A stretch of DNA of 64,000 nt from Peribacillus saganii (GTDB lineage: Bacteria; Bacillota; Bacilli; Bacillales; DSM-1321): NCBI RefSeq assembly GCF_003429095.1, contig NZ_QVTE01000008.1, positions 124,001 through 188,000 on the forward strand, in the 5' to 3' direction. The position numbers and the translations under genes were made by a program. Positions 30,795-39,047 of the stretch are shown here, in pieces. Positions within the stretch are counted from its first letter, which is position 1. Each line of letters begins with the position of its first letter. Below the pieces are notes generated by a model, which was not told where the DNA came from, made no database searches, and saw only the letters and a list, made by a program, of their open reading frames with translations.

Positions 30795-30963
30795 ATTACA
30801 CTCCGAAATAATTATCCGGTTAATTATAGCTTAGCTGCTTCAGCATCTTATTAACTTTTACCGCGTTTCAAATTTTGGTGAAAGTAAAAATCTCATTACA
30901 TTAACCCCGAAACAGCTGCTCGTCCTAGTTTTGCCTTTTCCTCGATTTCTATTTGCGTAATTT
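30795..30963 (-). pseudogene. Decayed Xre-family repressor, relative of the element gene at 38562-38783
   Basis: The minus strand aligns along its length with the Xre gene at 38562-38783. A 38-base block (30924-30961) is identical to 38689-38726, and the C-terminal coding end (LPDDYFGM region) is recognisable at 30798-30830. In-frame stops and small indels break the frame between, and the N-terminal third is absent. This is a relic of a related mobile element. Confidence 0.8.
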
Positions 30964-31023
30964 CTGATTTTTAATCCAATATTAAAGATTCTTCAGTTCG
31001 GGAAATTTATATGGAGAAAAATT

Positions 31024-31080
31024 TTGAAATGTAAGCAGGCGGTTAGGGCGTTTCAATTTAACAACGATATTACAATACTT
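31024..31080 (+). pseudogene. N-terminal remnant of the element's sigma-like gene
   Basis: Starting at a TTG, the frame reads KCKQAVRAFQFNNDITIL, which matches the first residues of the protein encoded at 45431-46366 (KFKEAVREFQLTNDRTVI). The DNA is also clearly similar (shared GTTAGGG-GTTTCAA core). Homology stops after about 19 codons. Together with the Xre remnant just upstream it marks an eroded relative of the 37-54 kb element. Confidence 0.7.
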
Positions 31081-31414
31081 GCTGCTGCTCTTTTATTTAC
31101 TTCTTCTAATAAGTGGCCGTATATATCCATCGTAGTACATTTTTTGCATGGACAATACGTTCAAAGCGCTTATTTATTTTTATTATGGTATGTAAACTAC
31201 CGGGCAGTATAAGAGGACGTGCAAAATATAGTAGTGGTAAATCCAACTACCCAATTTATATACCATGTCCTATGATTAAAAATCGTAAAGATATTTTAAA
31301 GTCTTTCATTTAAATAAAGTGAATATTTTTAATTTTAATTTCATATGGAACATTTTTATAATAACTATTAAAATGGAAACTATTAATTGTTGACAACTTT
31401 GAGGTGTAATGAAA
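31081..31414. other. AT-rich intergenic region
   Basis: No supported gene between the element remnant and the GGDEF-EAL gene. Probably contains the promoter of the latter; a TTGACA-like box is seen near 31390. Confidence 0.4.
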
Positions 31415-33661
31415 ATGAGTGAAAAAGTACCATTCTATATAACTGAATCAAAAAGACTGTGTAAAGAAAATGGAATGGATCCAAATGTTATAGCTAGTCC
31501 TAAAAAGTTTATGACAGATAAAGAACTACGCAGTAAAAGAAAGTCATACAGTGAAATTTTATCTGTTGTAAGTTATTTTTCAAACAAGCTCTTAGATTCA
31601 TTAAAAGGGACGCCATTATTGATAGTAATCTCTGATTCCGAAGGGTATTTGGTAGATATGGTAGGTGACGAAACAATCAAGTCTACCGTAGAGCAATTTG
31701 GTATTAAACAAGGAAGTCTTTTCACCCAGCAAGATACGGGTACGAATGTCATAAGCTTAGCTTTACAGCAAAGACATCCGATAAGCTTAATAGGGGATAA
31801 TCATTATCATAAGTTTCTTTTTGAAGTAGCTTGTTATGGGGCCGCATTTCATTATACAGATGAAGACAATTTATTAGGCAGTGTATGTATCATGATGCCA
31901 ATTTCTTTTCAAAATCCTTTATTTCTAACAATGTTATCACAAGTTGTTGATTCCATTGAAAGAGAATTGTTGCTTAGAAAGCAAAATAAGAAACTTAATA
32001 TCATGAATCAAATTATGTTAAGTAGAACAAGAAATGGGATTGTAATAACAGATGAAAAGGGTATTACTACAGAGTTTAATGATTTTGCTCAGAAAATTTC
32101 AAACCGTAGCAGAAAGTCTGTTATCGGAAAGAGAATCTTTGAATCGGATCTAACTGGAGATTATTTTAAACGTGTGATCGAATTTGAAGAAAAGTTTGAA
32201 AATGAAGAGCTCAAGTTTATAAATAATAATGGTGAAAAAGTAGTTTGTTTATTCGACGCACAGCCAATATATGAAGATGTTAAGATTGTGGGTGCTTTTG
32301 GTCAATTCAGAGATATAACCGATAGATATTTAATAGAAGAAAAATATAACTACTTAGCATATCATGATGATCTAACAGGTTTGCCTAACAGGCGTTATAT
32401 ACAAAAAGAAATTGACCTGCTTATTCAGACCAACAAATCTGGATCTGAGACTAAATTAGCTATTTTGTTTTTAGACCTAGATCGATTTAAAGTTATAAAT
32501 GACACATTTGGTCACTCTAATGGAGATATATTACTAGCAGAGGTATCCAAGAGATTATTAGGATGCCTTGGAAGAAATGATCAACTTGCTCGTATGGGTG
32601 GAGATGAATTTATTTTCTTATTAAAAGACTTTCAAGATGAAAATTATGTCATTGAAATAGCGGAGTGCGTATTAGAGGAATTTAAAAAACCTTTCACCGT
32701 TAACTCAAATGAATTTCATACAACGGTTAGTATTGGTATTGCTATATATAGAAACAACACCATAACTCTTGAAGAGTTTATGATTTATGCAGATAATGCC
32801 ATGTACAAAGCTAAATCTCAAGGTAAAAATCGCTATGTTGTATATACCTCTGATTTGTTAAGTAACTCGATAGAGGAATTACAGCTTGAAACAGATTTAA
32901 GAAAAGCGTTGGAGAATAATGAATTCATTTTGCATTATCAGCCACAAGTTTGTAATAAATCGGAAAAAATAGTCGGCGCAGAAGCCCTCATTAGATGGAA
33001 TCATCCTAAATTCGGGTTAATTTATCCAGATAAATTTATTAAGATTGCTGAAGAGACAGGACTCATCACACAGATTGGGGAATGGGTCATTGAACAAGCT
33101 TGTATTCAAAATAAAAAATGGCAAGATTCAGGAATGAAATCAATTAAGATTGCCGTTAACCTATCTGCCCAACAATTTTTTAAACGGAATTTAGTGGGTA
33201 TTGTAAAGAAGGTGCTAGACCATACGGGACTAGACCCTGAATACCTCGTATTAGAAATAACTGAATCGATGGCGATGGATTTCGATTATTCCCTAAAAGT
33301 ACTTAGGCAATTAAAAAACCTTGGTATCTGTATTAGTATAGATGATTTTGGCACAGGATATAGTTCCCTAAGCTATCTTAAGAAGTTTCCTATTGATTAT
33401 TTAAAGATTGATCGTTCTTTTGTTAAAGATATGATGGAAGATCATAACGATGTTAATATTGTAAAAGCTATTATCACTTTAGCTCATAATCTTCGTTTAG
33501 AGGTTATTGCAGAGGGAGTTGAAACAAAAGAGCAATTAAACTTTTTAAAAAAATATCAATGTGATAAAATTCAAGGCTATTTATTTAGTAAACCGATTCC
33601 TTCTGAGCAATTTGAACAATTTTATGCTTCATTACAAAAGAACAAGATTATATATATGTGA
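31415..33661 (+). CDS. GAF-PAS-GGDEF-EAL cyclic-di-GMP protein
   Basis: A 748-residue soluble protein. The N-terminal 190 residues resemble the GAF-type sensory domain of AcoR-like sigma-54 activators (LIVISDSEGYLVDMVGDE, ...GTNVISLALQQRHPISLIGDNHY), followed by a PAS domain (about 210-310), a GGDEF domain with an intact signature (ARMGGDEFIFLL near residue 395) and a complete EAL domain (EALIRW near 515 and DDFGTGYSS near 645). It may make and/or degrade c-di-GMP; which activity dominates is unclear. ATG at 31415 is preferred because GAGGTG lies 8 bases upstream. The next gene starts 14 bases after its stop, so all three following genes look like one operon. Confidence 0.9.
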   Translation: MSEKVPFYITESKRLCKENGMDPNVIASPKKFMTDKELRSKRKSYSEILSVVSYFSNKLLDSLKGTPLLIVISDSEGYLVDMVGDETIKSTVEQFGIKQGSLFTQQDTGTNVISLALQQRHPISLIGDNHYHKFLFEVACYGAAFHYTDEDNLLGSVCIMMPISFQNPLFLTMLSQVVDSIERELLLRKQNKKLNIMNQIMLSRTRNGIVITDEKGITTEFNDFAQKISNRSRKSVIGKRIFESDLTGDYFKRVIEFEEKFENEELKFINNNGEKVVCLFDAQPIYEDVKIVGAFGQFRDITDRYLIEEKYNYLAYHDDLTGLPNRRYIQKEIDLLIQTNKSGSETKLAILFLDLDRFKVINDTFGHSNGDILLAEVSKRLLGCLGRNDQLARMGGDEFIFLLKDFQDENYVIEIAECVLEEFKKPFTVNSNEFHTTVSIGIAIYRNNTITLEEFMIYADNAMYKAKSQGKNRYVVYTSDLLSNSIEELQLETDLRKALENNEFILHYQPQVCNKSEKIVGAEALIRWNHPKFGLIYPDKFIKIAEETGLITQIGEWVIEQACIQNKKWQDSGMKSIKIAVNLSAQQFFKRNLVGIVKKVLDHTGLDPEYLVLEITESMAMDFDYSLKVLRQLKNLGICISIDDFGTGYSSLSYLKKFPIDYLKIDRSFVKDMMEDHNDVNIVKAIITLAHNLRLEVIAEGVETKEQLNFLKKYQCDKIQGYLFSKPIPSEQFEQFYASLQKNKIIYM

Positions 33662-33675
33662 GGTTAATAAATATA

Positions 33676-35337
33676 ATGGAAAGTGTTTTAATAGATACGA
33701 AGGAAACCAGTGCCTCTATTTTAGCAAGAAATTTTAAACGCTGGGGAATCAGTCACGTATTTGGAATACCTGGTAAAGCCATATCTCCATTAATATATGC
33801 TTCAGATAAACATGATATTGAATTTGTTTTAAATAAACATGAGACAGGAGCTGGTTTTGCAGCTGCAGGGTACTCATTATTGAAAAATAAAATAGGAGTG
33901 GCGATTGGTACTTCGGGTCCAGGTGGAACAAATTTACTTACAGCTGCAGGACAAGCCAAAGCATCTAATATTCCTTTACTGATTATTACAGGTCACCCGG
34001 CAATGAAAGATACTGGTAAACCCATGGGACAGGATTCAACTATATTTGGTACGGATTTAGTTGAGATGTTTAAGCATGTAACAAAATTTAGTGTTAGAGT
34101 AGAACGTGGAAATATGTTACAAATATATTTACAACACGCTCTAGAAAAAGCACTATCCGGTATAAAAGGTCCCGTTCATTTATCTATTCCTTTTGATATA
34201 TTAACAGAAGAAATTATGCCTTTCGAAATAGATTTACCGTCTTCTAATGAAATGATTTCACCCTTATTGGATGATGTGGTGGAACGATTAAACTTAGCTA
34301 AACGTCCACTCATGTTTTTAGGTAAAGGTGTTCATTCCAGTAGAGCTTATAAGGAAGTTCGTCTTTTAGCTGAAAATTGGAATATTCCTGTCATAACGAC
34401 TCCAGGGGGGAAAGGAACATTTATTACAAACCATATGCTCTCTTTAGGGGGCTTTGGATTAGGCGGAACAATAGAAGCAAGTGATTACCTGCTCCGTGGA
34501 GTCGATTTATTATTAGTCATTGGTACGAAACTTAGCGATATGTCAGTGGCTGGATTCTCAAGAGAAATGTATCCAAAACGTATTATTCATTTTGATTATG
34601 ATCAAACTTTTATCTCTAAAACTATCAATGTACCTACCACCCCAGTTCTTGGAGATATTCGTTCCAACCTAAAAGTCATTCTGAAAAAGGTTAGTGAAAC
34701 AGAGAGTTCAGAATTCCTGATACCAAAACAGGACAACGCAATAGAGATGGACATTCAATACAAACGTATGTCATCTGAAACAACTGTAAAAGTGATTAGA
34801 AATTCACTCCCTGATGATACCATTATTTTTGGAGATGATGGAAGTCATACTTTCTACGGTATAAAATATTTTGACATATATGAACCAGGTACGTTCTTCT
34901 TTGATGATATTTTTGGAGCAATGGGGCATGGTATCGGTTATTCTATTGGTGCAAAATTAGCTGCTCCGGATAAAAATATCGTTTGCTTAGTCGGGGATGG
35001 CTGTATGTTTATGCATGGAACTGAAATTTCAACTGCTTTCAACTATAATTCCCCAGTACTGTTTATCGTTTTAAATAATGGTATGTTAGATATGGTTGAA
35101 AAGGGCATGAGAAAAATGAATGATGGCAAATCCATTGGAGCGGTTTATGAAACTCCACTAAATGCAGCTTTATTTGCTGAATCAATGGGATTAGAAGCTT
35201 TTCAATGCTTTACTGCAATAGAATTAGAAGAGGCTATACACAAAGGTTTAGATTTGATTGAAAAGTATAAAAAGCCAGTTGTAGTTGAAGTATTGGTGAA
35301 CCAAGATGAAATTCCACCTACGATGGGGAGGCAATAA
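33676..35337 (+). CDS. Thiamine diphosphate-dependent enzyme (acetolactate synthase / benzoylformate decarboxylase family)
   Basis: A 553-residue ThDP enzyme with the three family domains: PYR domain (residues 1-180) with catalytic-type Glu in LNKHETGAGFAAAGYS, a central domain (about 190-330), and the PP domain with the ThDP/Mg motif GDGCMFMHGTEISTAFNYN...NN (about residues 440-470). Members make acetolactate, decarboxylate 2-keto acids or break related C-C bonds; the exact reaction is not readable. It is coupled with a carboxymuconolactone-decarboxylase-like gene (stop and start overlap). The ATG at 33676 is chosen; a GTG at 33658 overlaps the upstream stop and has no ribosome binding site. 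Confidence 0.85.
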   Translation: MESVLIDTKETSASILARNFKRWGISHVFGIPGKAISPLIYASDKHDIEFVLNKHETGAGFAAAGYSLLKNKIGVAIGTSGPGGTNLLTAAGQAKASNIPLLIITGHPAMKDTGKPMGQDSTIFGTDLVEMFKHVTKFSVRVERGNMLQIYLQHALEKALSGIKGPVHLSIPFDILTEEIMPFEIDLPSSNEMISPLLDDVVERLNLAKRPLMFLGKGVHSSRAYKEVRLLAENWNIPVITTPGGKGTFITNHMLSLGGFGLGGTIEASDYLLRGVDLLLVIGTKLSDMSVAGFSREMYPKRIIHFDYDQTFISKTINVPTTPVLGDIRSNLKVILKKVSETESSEFLIPKQDNAIEMDIQYKRMSSETTVKVIRNSLPDDTIIFGDDGSHTFYGIKYFDIYEPGTFFFDDIFGAMGHGIGYSIGAKLAAPDKNIVCLVGDGCMFMHGTEISTAFNYNSPVLFIVLNNGMLDMVEKGMRKMNDGKSIGAVYETPLNAALFAESMGLEAFQCFTAIELEEAIHKGLDLIEKYKKPVVVEVLVNQDEIPPTMGRQ

Positions 35338-35708
35338 TGGAGAATAACAGATTTAATACAGGTAAATCAATCATAGATAAGATGGTTTCTCCCGAAGTGT
35401 TTGATCATATGTCAAATATGAAAAATATATCAGCTGATTTCTGGGAAATGATAGTTGCATTTGGCTTTGGCGATGTATATGCAAGGGAAGGGTTATCTTT
35501 AGAAAAAAGAGAAATAATCACTCTCACTACCCTTATTACTCAAGGAGCATTTGATCAACTTGAATTTCATATAAGAGCTGCCTTGAAGGTTGGTCTTTCT
35601 CAAAATGAAATTAAAGAGATTATTATACAATGTGCTGCATATGTGGGATTTCCGAAAGCTGTTCATGCGATGCAAATTGCAGGTAGTGTTTTTAAAAACA
35701 TGGAATGA
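35337..35708 (+). CDS. Carboxymuconolactone decarboxylase family protein
   Basis: A 123-residue AhpD/CMD-like protein. The conserved helix pair is present (LEKREIITLTTLITQGAFDQ and EIKEIIIQCAAYVGFPKAVHAM), including a single Cys; the AhpD CxxC peroxidase motif is absent, which favours the decarboxylase-like branch. The start overlaps the stop of the ThDP enzyme gene (TAATGG), so they are translationally coupled and probably act in one pathway, likely on an aromatic or 2-keto acid. Substrate unknown. Confidence 0.88.
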   Translation: MENNRFNTGKSIIDKMVSPEVFDHMSNMKNISADFWEMIVAFGFGDVYAREGLSLEKREIITLTTLITQGAFDQLEFHIRAALKVGLSQNEIKEIIIQCAAYVGFPKAVHAMQIAGSVFKNME

Positions 35709-35736
35709 TAGTAATACATATTTAATAAATCACATG

Positions 35737-35764
35737 ACCTCGGGGTATTACCGAGGTTTTGTTT
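35737..35764 (+). terminator. Intrinsic terminator
   Basis: ACCTCGG and CCGAGGT flank GGTATTA, followed by TTTTG; ends the GGDEF-EAL/ThDP/CMD operon. Confidence 0.8.
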
Positions 35765-35967
35765 GTGGAAAAATGGAGGTTGTTTCGTGAAATTCTTTTT
35801 TATGAGTTATCGGAGCAGTTTGCCATATTAAACGAATAAGTTTATTAGTTCAAACACCGATATTAGGGAAAAGCAACCATCCACTGTTCCAGCCGGCAAG
35901 CAGTCAGAAAGAGCCCGAGAGGAATAATTTTTCATTCTTCCAGCCAGTGAGTGATACACACATATCT

Positions 35968-36305
35968 CAACAGCTAGAGTTAGAGACAGAATTGCACAAA
36001 GCGTTGGAAACGAAATGAATTTGTTGTTTATTATCAACCCCAGTTATGTCCATTCAAATCAAATTATTGGTTGTGAGAGTAATTACAGATATTTTGAAGT
36101 AAGAGGGGGTGTAGCCTTCACTTCTAAATATTGAAATTCAGAAAGCATAGCTATGGATGTGGACTACTATTAAGATATTACGTCAGTTAAAAAGTATTGG
36201 CATAAAAATCAGTATGGACGATTTTGGCACAGGATACAGTTTAAAGAGAGCCTATCCGATTATTTGGATAGATTCCGAAATTTTGTTTCAAATATCCTTT
36301 TATGA
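35968..36305 (+). pseudogene. Decayed EAL-domain gene
   Basis: Two stretches match the EAL region of the intact GGDEF-EAL protein at 31415-33661. Near 35968 the frame reads QQLELETELHKALET then a stop, and near 36170 it reads LRQLKSIGIKISMDDFGTGYS before losing homology. Stops and frame shifts separate them, and the sequence between is shorter than in the intact gene. It is a degraded second EAL gene, probably an old duplication; no surviving function is expected. Confidence 0.7.
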
Positions 36306-36670
36306 GTAGGCGGCAGGAGTGTTCGACGGATTAACAGGCAGAACTATCGTTGCTTAGCGAATAAGGAGTGGGTTTTGATTGTAAGGGGACAGCCATTTCA
36401 TGTGGTTCAGGGAGATAAATATGTTTTATATACAGGTGAAAAAAGATTGAATTGTTGCTAAAAAAGAAGCATCTGCAAATTATGAAGTGACCCCGAAAAT
36501 GTAGACATTGATTTTTCATTATGATAATCTTATTTTTCTTGCTTTGGCTGAAGCTACTTGTTTTATTAATAAGACTGTTCTGCCGATAGGAGTTTGCAGG
36601 GATATGAAAGTGCCATATACATATTTTGCATTTTCGGCAATGAAACTGTTTCGTAGAATTTTATATATAA

Positions 36671-36704
36671 CAAAAGAACCCTTGTCAGATAAGGGTTCTT
36701 TTGG
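36671..36704 (-). terminator. Terminator of the tRNA-Arg, now separated from it by the element
   Basis: AAAAGAACCCTT and AAGGGTTCTTTT form a 12-bp hairpin with U tracts on both sides. It abuts the left copy of the 50-bp tRNA repeat. Before integration it would have followed the tRNA-Arg gene on the minus strand, so it is inferred to be that gene's original terminator. Confidence 0.7.
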
Positions 36705-36712
36705 GTCTGCTT

Positions 36713-36762
36713 TAGCGTCCCAGATAGGAGTCGAACCTACGACCTACAGCTTAGGAGGCTGT
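36713..36762. repeat. Left attachment repeat (tRNA-Arg 3' fragment)
   Basis: Identical over 50 bp to 54221-54270. It contains the acceptor 3' strand, T arm and anticodon arm 3' part of tRNA-Arg(CCT), but not the 5' half, so it is not a functional tRNA. Confidence 0.92.
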
Positions 36763-37663
36763 TTCGGAATGTCATGCGATATGTCAAACGTTATGTCATC
36801 GGTGATTGAGGCGTTATGTATGACCGATAGTGTCAACGCAAGTCCTACGGCTTAATATTGTAGTACCTACATACGCTATTTTGCCGAAAAGGGGCGTAAA
36901 TGTCAACCGGATATGTCGAACGGTGTCACTTTGCGAAAGGGTATGTCGGACAATAAGAGACGCTTTAGTCCGATAAAGTGTACGTACTATTTTACGTTAA
37001 TCCTTTACTGTTATAAAGTATCGCAGTAATGCCGTTAAAGCCATCCGTATCAAGGGTTTGCGGCACATTGGCGCGCTTTACTCCGCTTTAGATTTCGTAA
37101 GGTTTCCGTATCGGACTTAATCGGACAAAATTAGGGTTTATTGGACATTTAACCCGCTGACTGCTAGGAATGGACGCGGCCTTAAAAAATTTCGGGGGGT
37201 CTGTATATTGGCTGTATACTCCGTTCGCCTTAACGCTGGGGTCTGACGTATGTATTATCGATTAGCCTCACGGGAAATAACGCAGATCACTCCGATATTG
37301 GTGATAATGCGTCGCACTAACTGATAACGTTATTACGGCGCTGTTTGCACAAGGAAACGACGTTCGAGAATCAGTATTATGTCTCCTTCAACGGTTATTT
37401 TCACAAACTTTCGCTGATTTCGTTAGAATGATTATAATTAATTAATAACGGATAAATATACGTTTTGATGGTTAAATATTAATGGATTTCTGACCCCCAG
37501 GCCGCCAGTCAAAAAACCGCGCATCTGCTGATAAAAACTTCCGCGCAGTAAAATAACCTCATAGGGTTTACGTGGCTTGTCCGTCAGTTTGTCGTTATAA
37601 AATCTGAATGAAATCGCGCGACCTTTCATAGTAAAATATTGGTAGATAATGCGGAGGTGGCGT
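36763..37663. other. Left-end non-coding region of the element with integrase arm-type repeats
   Basis: About 900 bases without a supported gene. The first 200 bases are rich in ATGTC-type repeats (36772, 36780, 36793 and others), and TATGTCATCGGTGATTGA at 36792-36809 nearly matches TATGTCACCGATGATTGA at 54166-54183 inside the opposite end. These are candidate integrase/excisionase arm sites. The rest may hold the transfer origin or the promoter of the lipoprotein gene, which I could not define. Confidence 0.55.
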
Positions 37664-38521
37664 ATGATAAAACGAATGATAGCGATAGGAATGGTGGCCT
37701 TGATAACGGCAGGCTGCGGGCATGTAGGCGAGGAATCGCGGGAACCATTGGCGGTAGAACCGTTAGAAAAGCCAGTGGAAAAGCAGCCGGAAGTTGTTGC
37801 GAAAAAGGTAGAGGAAACGCCCAAAGAGCCGGAAAAGTTGCCAATCAGTGATTTTGCGAAAGAAACAGCGGTGAAATTTTTCAAGGAAACAGACGGGGTG
37901 AAAGACGCAAGCATTGAGGTAAAAGGTGATCGAATAATACTTAACTTTGCGGCAGCCATCAATGACGATGCACACGCAAAGAGTTTGGGCGATAGTTTCA
38001 TTCGAACACTTTCATCGAATGTTGACGGTAGTAGCCCGACCAAAGACTATTACGGTGAGTTGTTCGATGGTTATCACGTTGAGGTATACGCAAAGAATGA
38101 GGCCGGCGCGACGGTCATGGAAGGGTTTAAGACAAAGCAAAATAAAAGCGTTGCAACTACGTCCTGGACAGCGAAGAAAACGGTACAACCAGCCCCAGCT
38201 CCGGCAACTTCCACAGCAACGGAACCGGTCGCAAACAATTCGGATGGTTTTCTAATGAGTGGCGAAAATGGCTTTCTTGCTGAAGACGTGATCGTTGGCT
38301 TAGGGGATTCAAAGCAAAACCTTGACGATGTGATTAAGTTCGCGGTAGCCAATAATAGGGAGGAACTGGCCGCAATGATATTGGAGGGCCGGGCAATAGT
38401 CGCACAAAAAGGAACGCCGATTACGTTACTGGAACAGGGTGTGCTAAGCGGAAAGATTAAAATAAAGGACTCAGGCGCAATAGGATGGGTGCCTGCTGAA
38501 TACTTATCGGAAACTAAATAA
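37664..38521 (+). CDS. Predicted lipoprotein of the mobile element
   Basis: A 285-residue secreted lipoprotein. MIKRMIAIGMVALITAGCGH is a lipoprotein signal peptide with lipobox ITAGC, so the mature protein begins at Cys18 and is membrane-anchored outside the cell. A Glu/Pro/Lys-rich linker follows (about residues 20-60), then a globular domain of unknown family (about 60-150) and a C-terminal region (LAEDVIVGL ... AIGWVPAEYLSE, about 205-285) resembling a bacterial SH3-like fold. GGAGGTGG precedes the ATG at 37664; an upstream in-frame ATG overlaps that site. A role in surface exclusion or mating is possible but only inferred from location. Confidence 0.75.
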   Translation: MIKRMIAIGMVALITAGCGHVGEESREPLAVEPLEKPVEKQPEVVAKKVEETPKEPEKLPISDFAKETAVKFFKETDGVKDASIEVKGDRIILNFAAAINDDAHAKSLGDSFIRTLSSNVDGSSPTKDYYGELFDGYHVEVYAKNEAGATVMEGFKTKQNKSVATTSWTAKKTVQPAPAPATSTATEPVANNSDGFLMSGENGFLAEDVIVGLGDSKQNLDDVIKFAVANNREELAAMILEGRAIVAQKGTPITLLEQGVLSGKIKIKDSGAIGWVPAEYLSETK

Positions 38522-38528
38522 ACGGATT

Positions 38529-38558
38529 GCCCTGGCGCTGATTGCCGGGGCTTTTTTG
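38529..38558 (+). terminator. Intrinsic terminator after the lipoprotein gene
   Basis: GCCCTGGC pairs with GCCGGGGC around CGCTGATT-type loop, followed by TTTTTT. Confidence 0.82.
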
Positions 38559-38561
38559 CGT

Positions 38562-38783
38562 TTACATTCCGAAATAATCGTCCGGCAAATTATAGCCGAG
38601 CTGCTTCAGCGCCTTCTTAACTTTCGCCACCGTTTCATACTTCGGCTGATATTCGAAATCATTACATAACCGTGAAACAGTCGCCCGCCCTAGTTTTGCC
38701 TTTTCCTCGATTTCTATTTGCGTAATACCTTCGCGATCCAGCCATTTACCGAATTTCGTGCGTTTCTTTCCTAGTCCAAACAT
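38562..38783 (-). CDS. Xre-family transcriptional regulator
   Basis: A 73-residue single helix-turn-helix protein (ITQIEIEEKAKLGRATVSRLCN, about residues 18-39) without an additional domain. Start ATG at 38783 is chosen because GTAGGTG is 7 bases upstream; an ATG two codons earlier is too close. Two direct repeats CCGTTTTTGTATAC (38797-38810) and CCGTTTTTATACC (38828-38840) just upstream are likely operators, so it probably represses the translocase genes on the other side and itself. A decayed homologue lies at 30795-30963. Confidence 0.85.
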   Translation of the reverse strand: MFGLGKKRTKFGKWLDREGITQIEIEEKAKLGRATVSRLCNDFEYQPKYETVAKVKKALKQLGYNLPDDYFGM

Positions 38784-38796
38784 TTCCATACACCTA

Positions 38797-38840
38797 CCGT
38801 TTTTGTATACATTCTCGTCTAAAAAGTCCGTTTTTATACC
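38797..38840. promoter_or_regulatory. Direct-repeat operator candidate between the Xre gene and the translocase gene
   Basis: CCGTTTTTGTATAC at 38797-38810 and CCGTTTTTATACC at 38828-38840 are spaced 31 bases apart, about three helical turns, in the divergent intergenic region. Likely sites for the adjacent Xre regulator. Confidence 0.5.
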
Positions 38841-39047
38841 TTGCGCAAAATAACGGACAGGCGGCGCCTAATACGCTATACCAAACAGAATTCCTATCGT
38901 TATTCCTACCGGTTATTCCGAATAAAATTCCGGCTAAGAATTGTGAAAGGAATAGCAGAAGTCCAGCGATATCAATGCTCGCAGCCTTTTTCTAGTATTC
39001 CGACCGTAAGGGACTATTTCTTAAATAGAAAGGGTGGTGCAGGGCCA

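Noticed and set aside
36480-36660. Possible IS end (GTGACCCCGAAAATGTAGACA) and short frame near the left end of the element
   Set aside because: No transposase remnant, no matching inverted partner and no target duplication could be seen.
37438-38043. 201-codon minus-strand frame over the lipoprotein gene
   Set aside because: The plus-strand frame has a lipoprotein signal, ribosome binding site and terminator; the minus frame has none of these.
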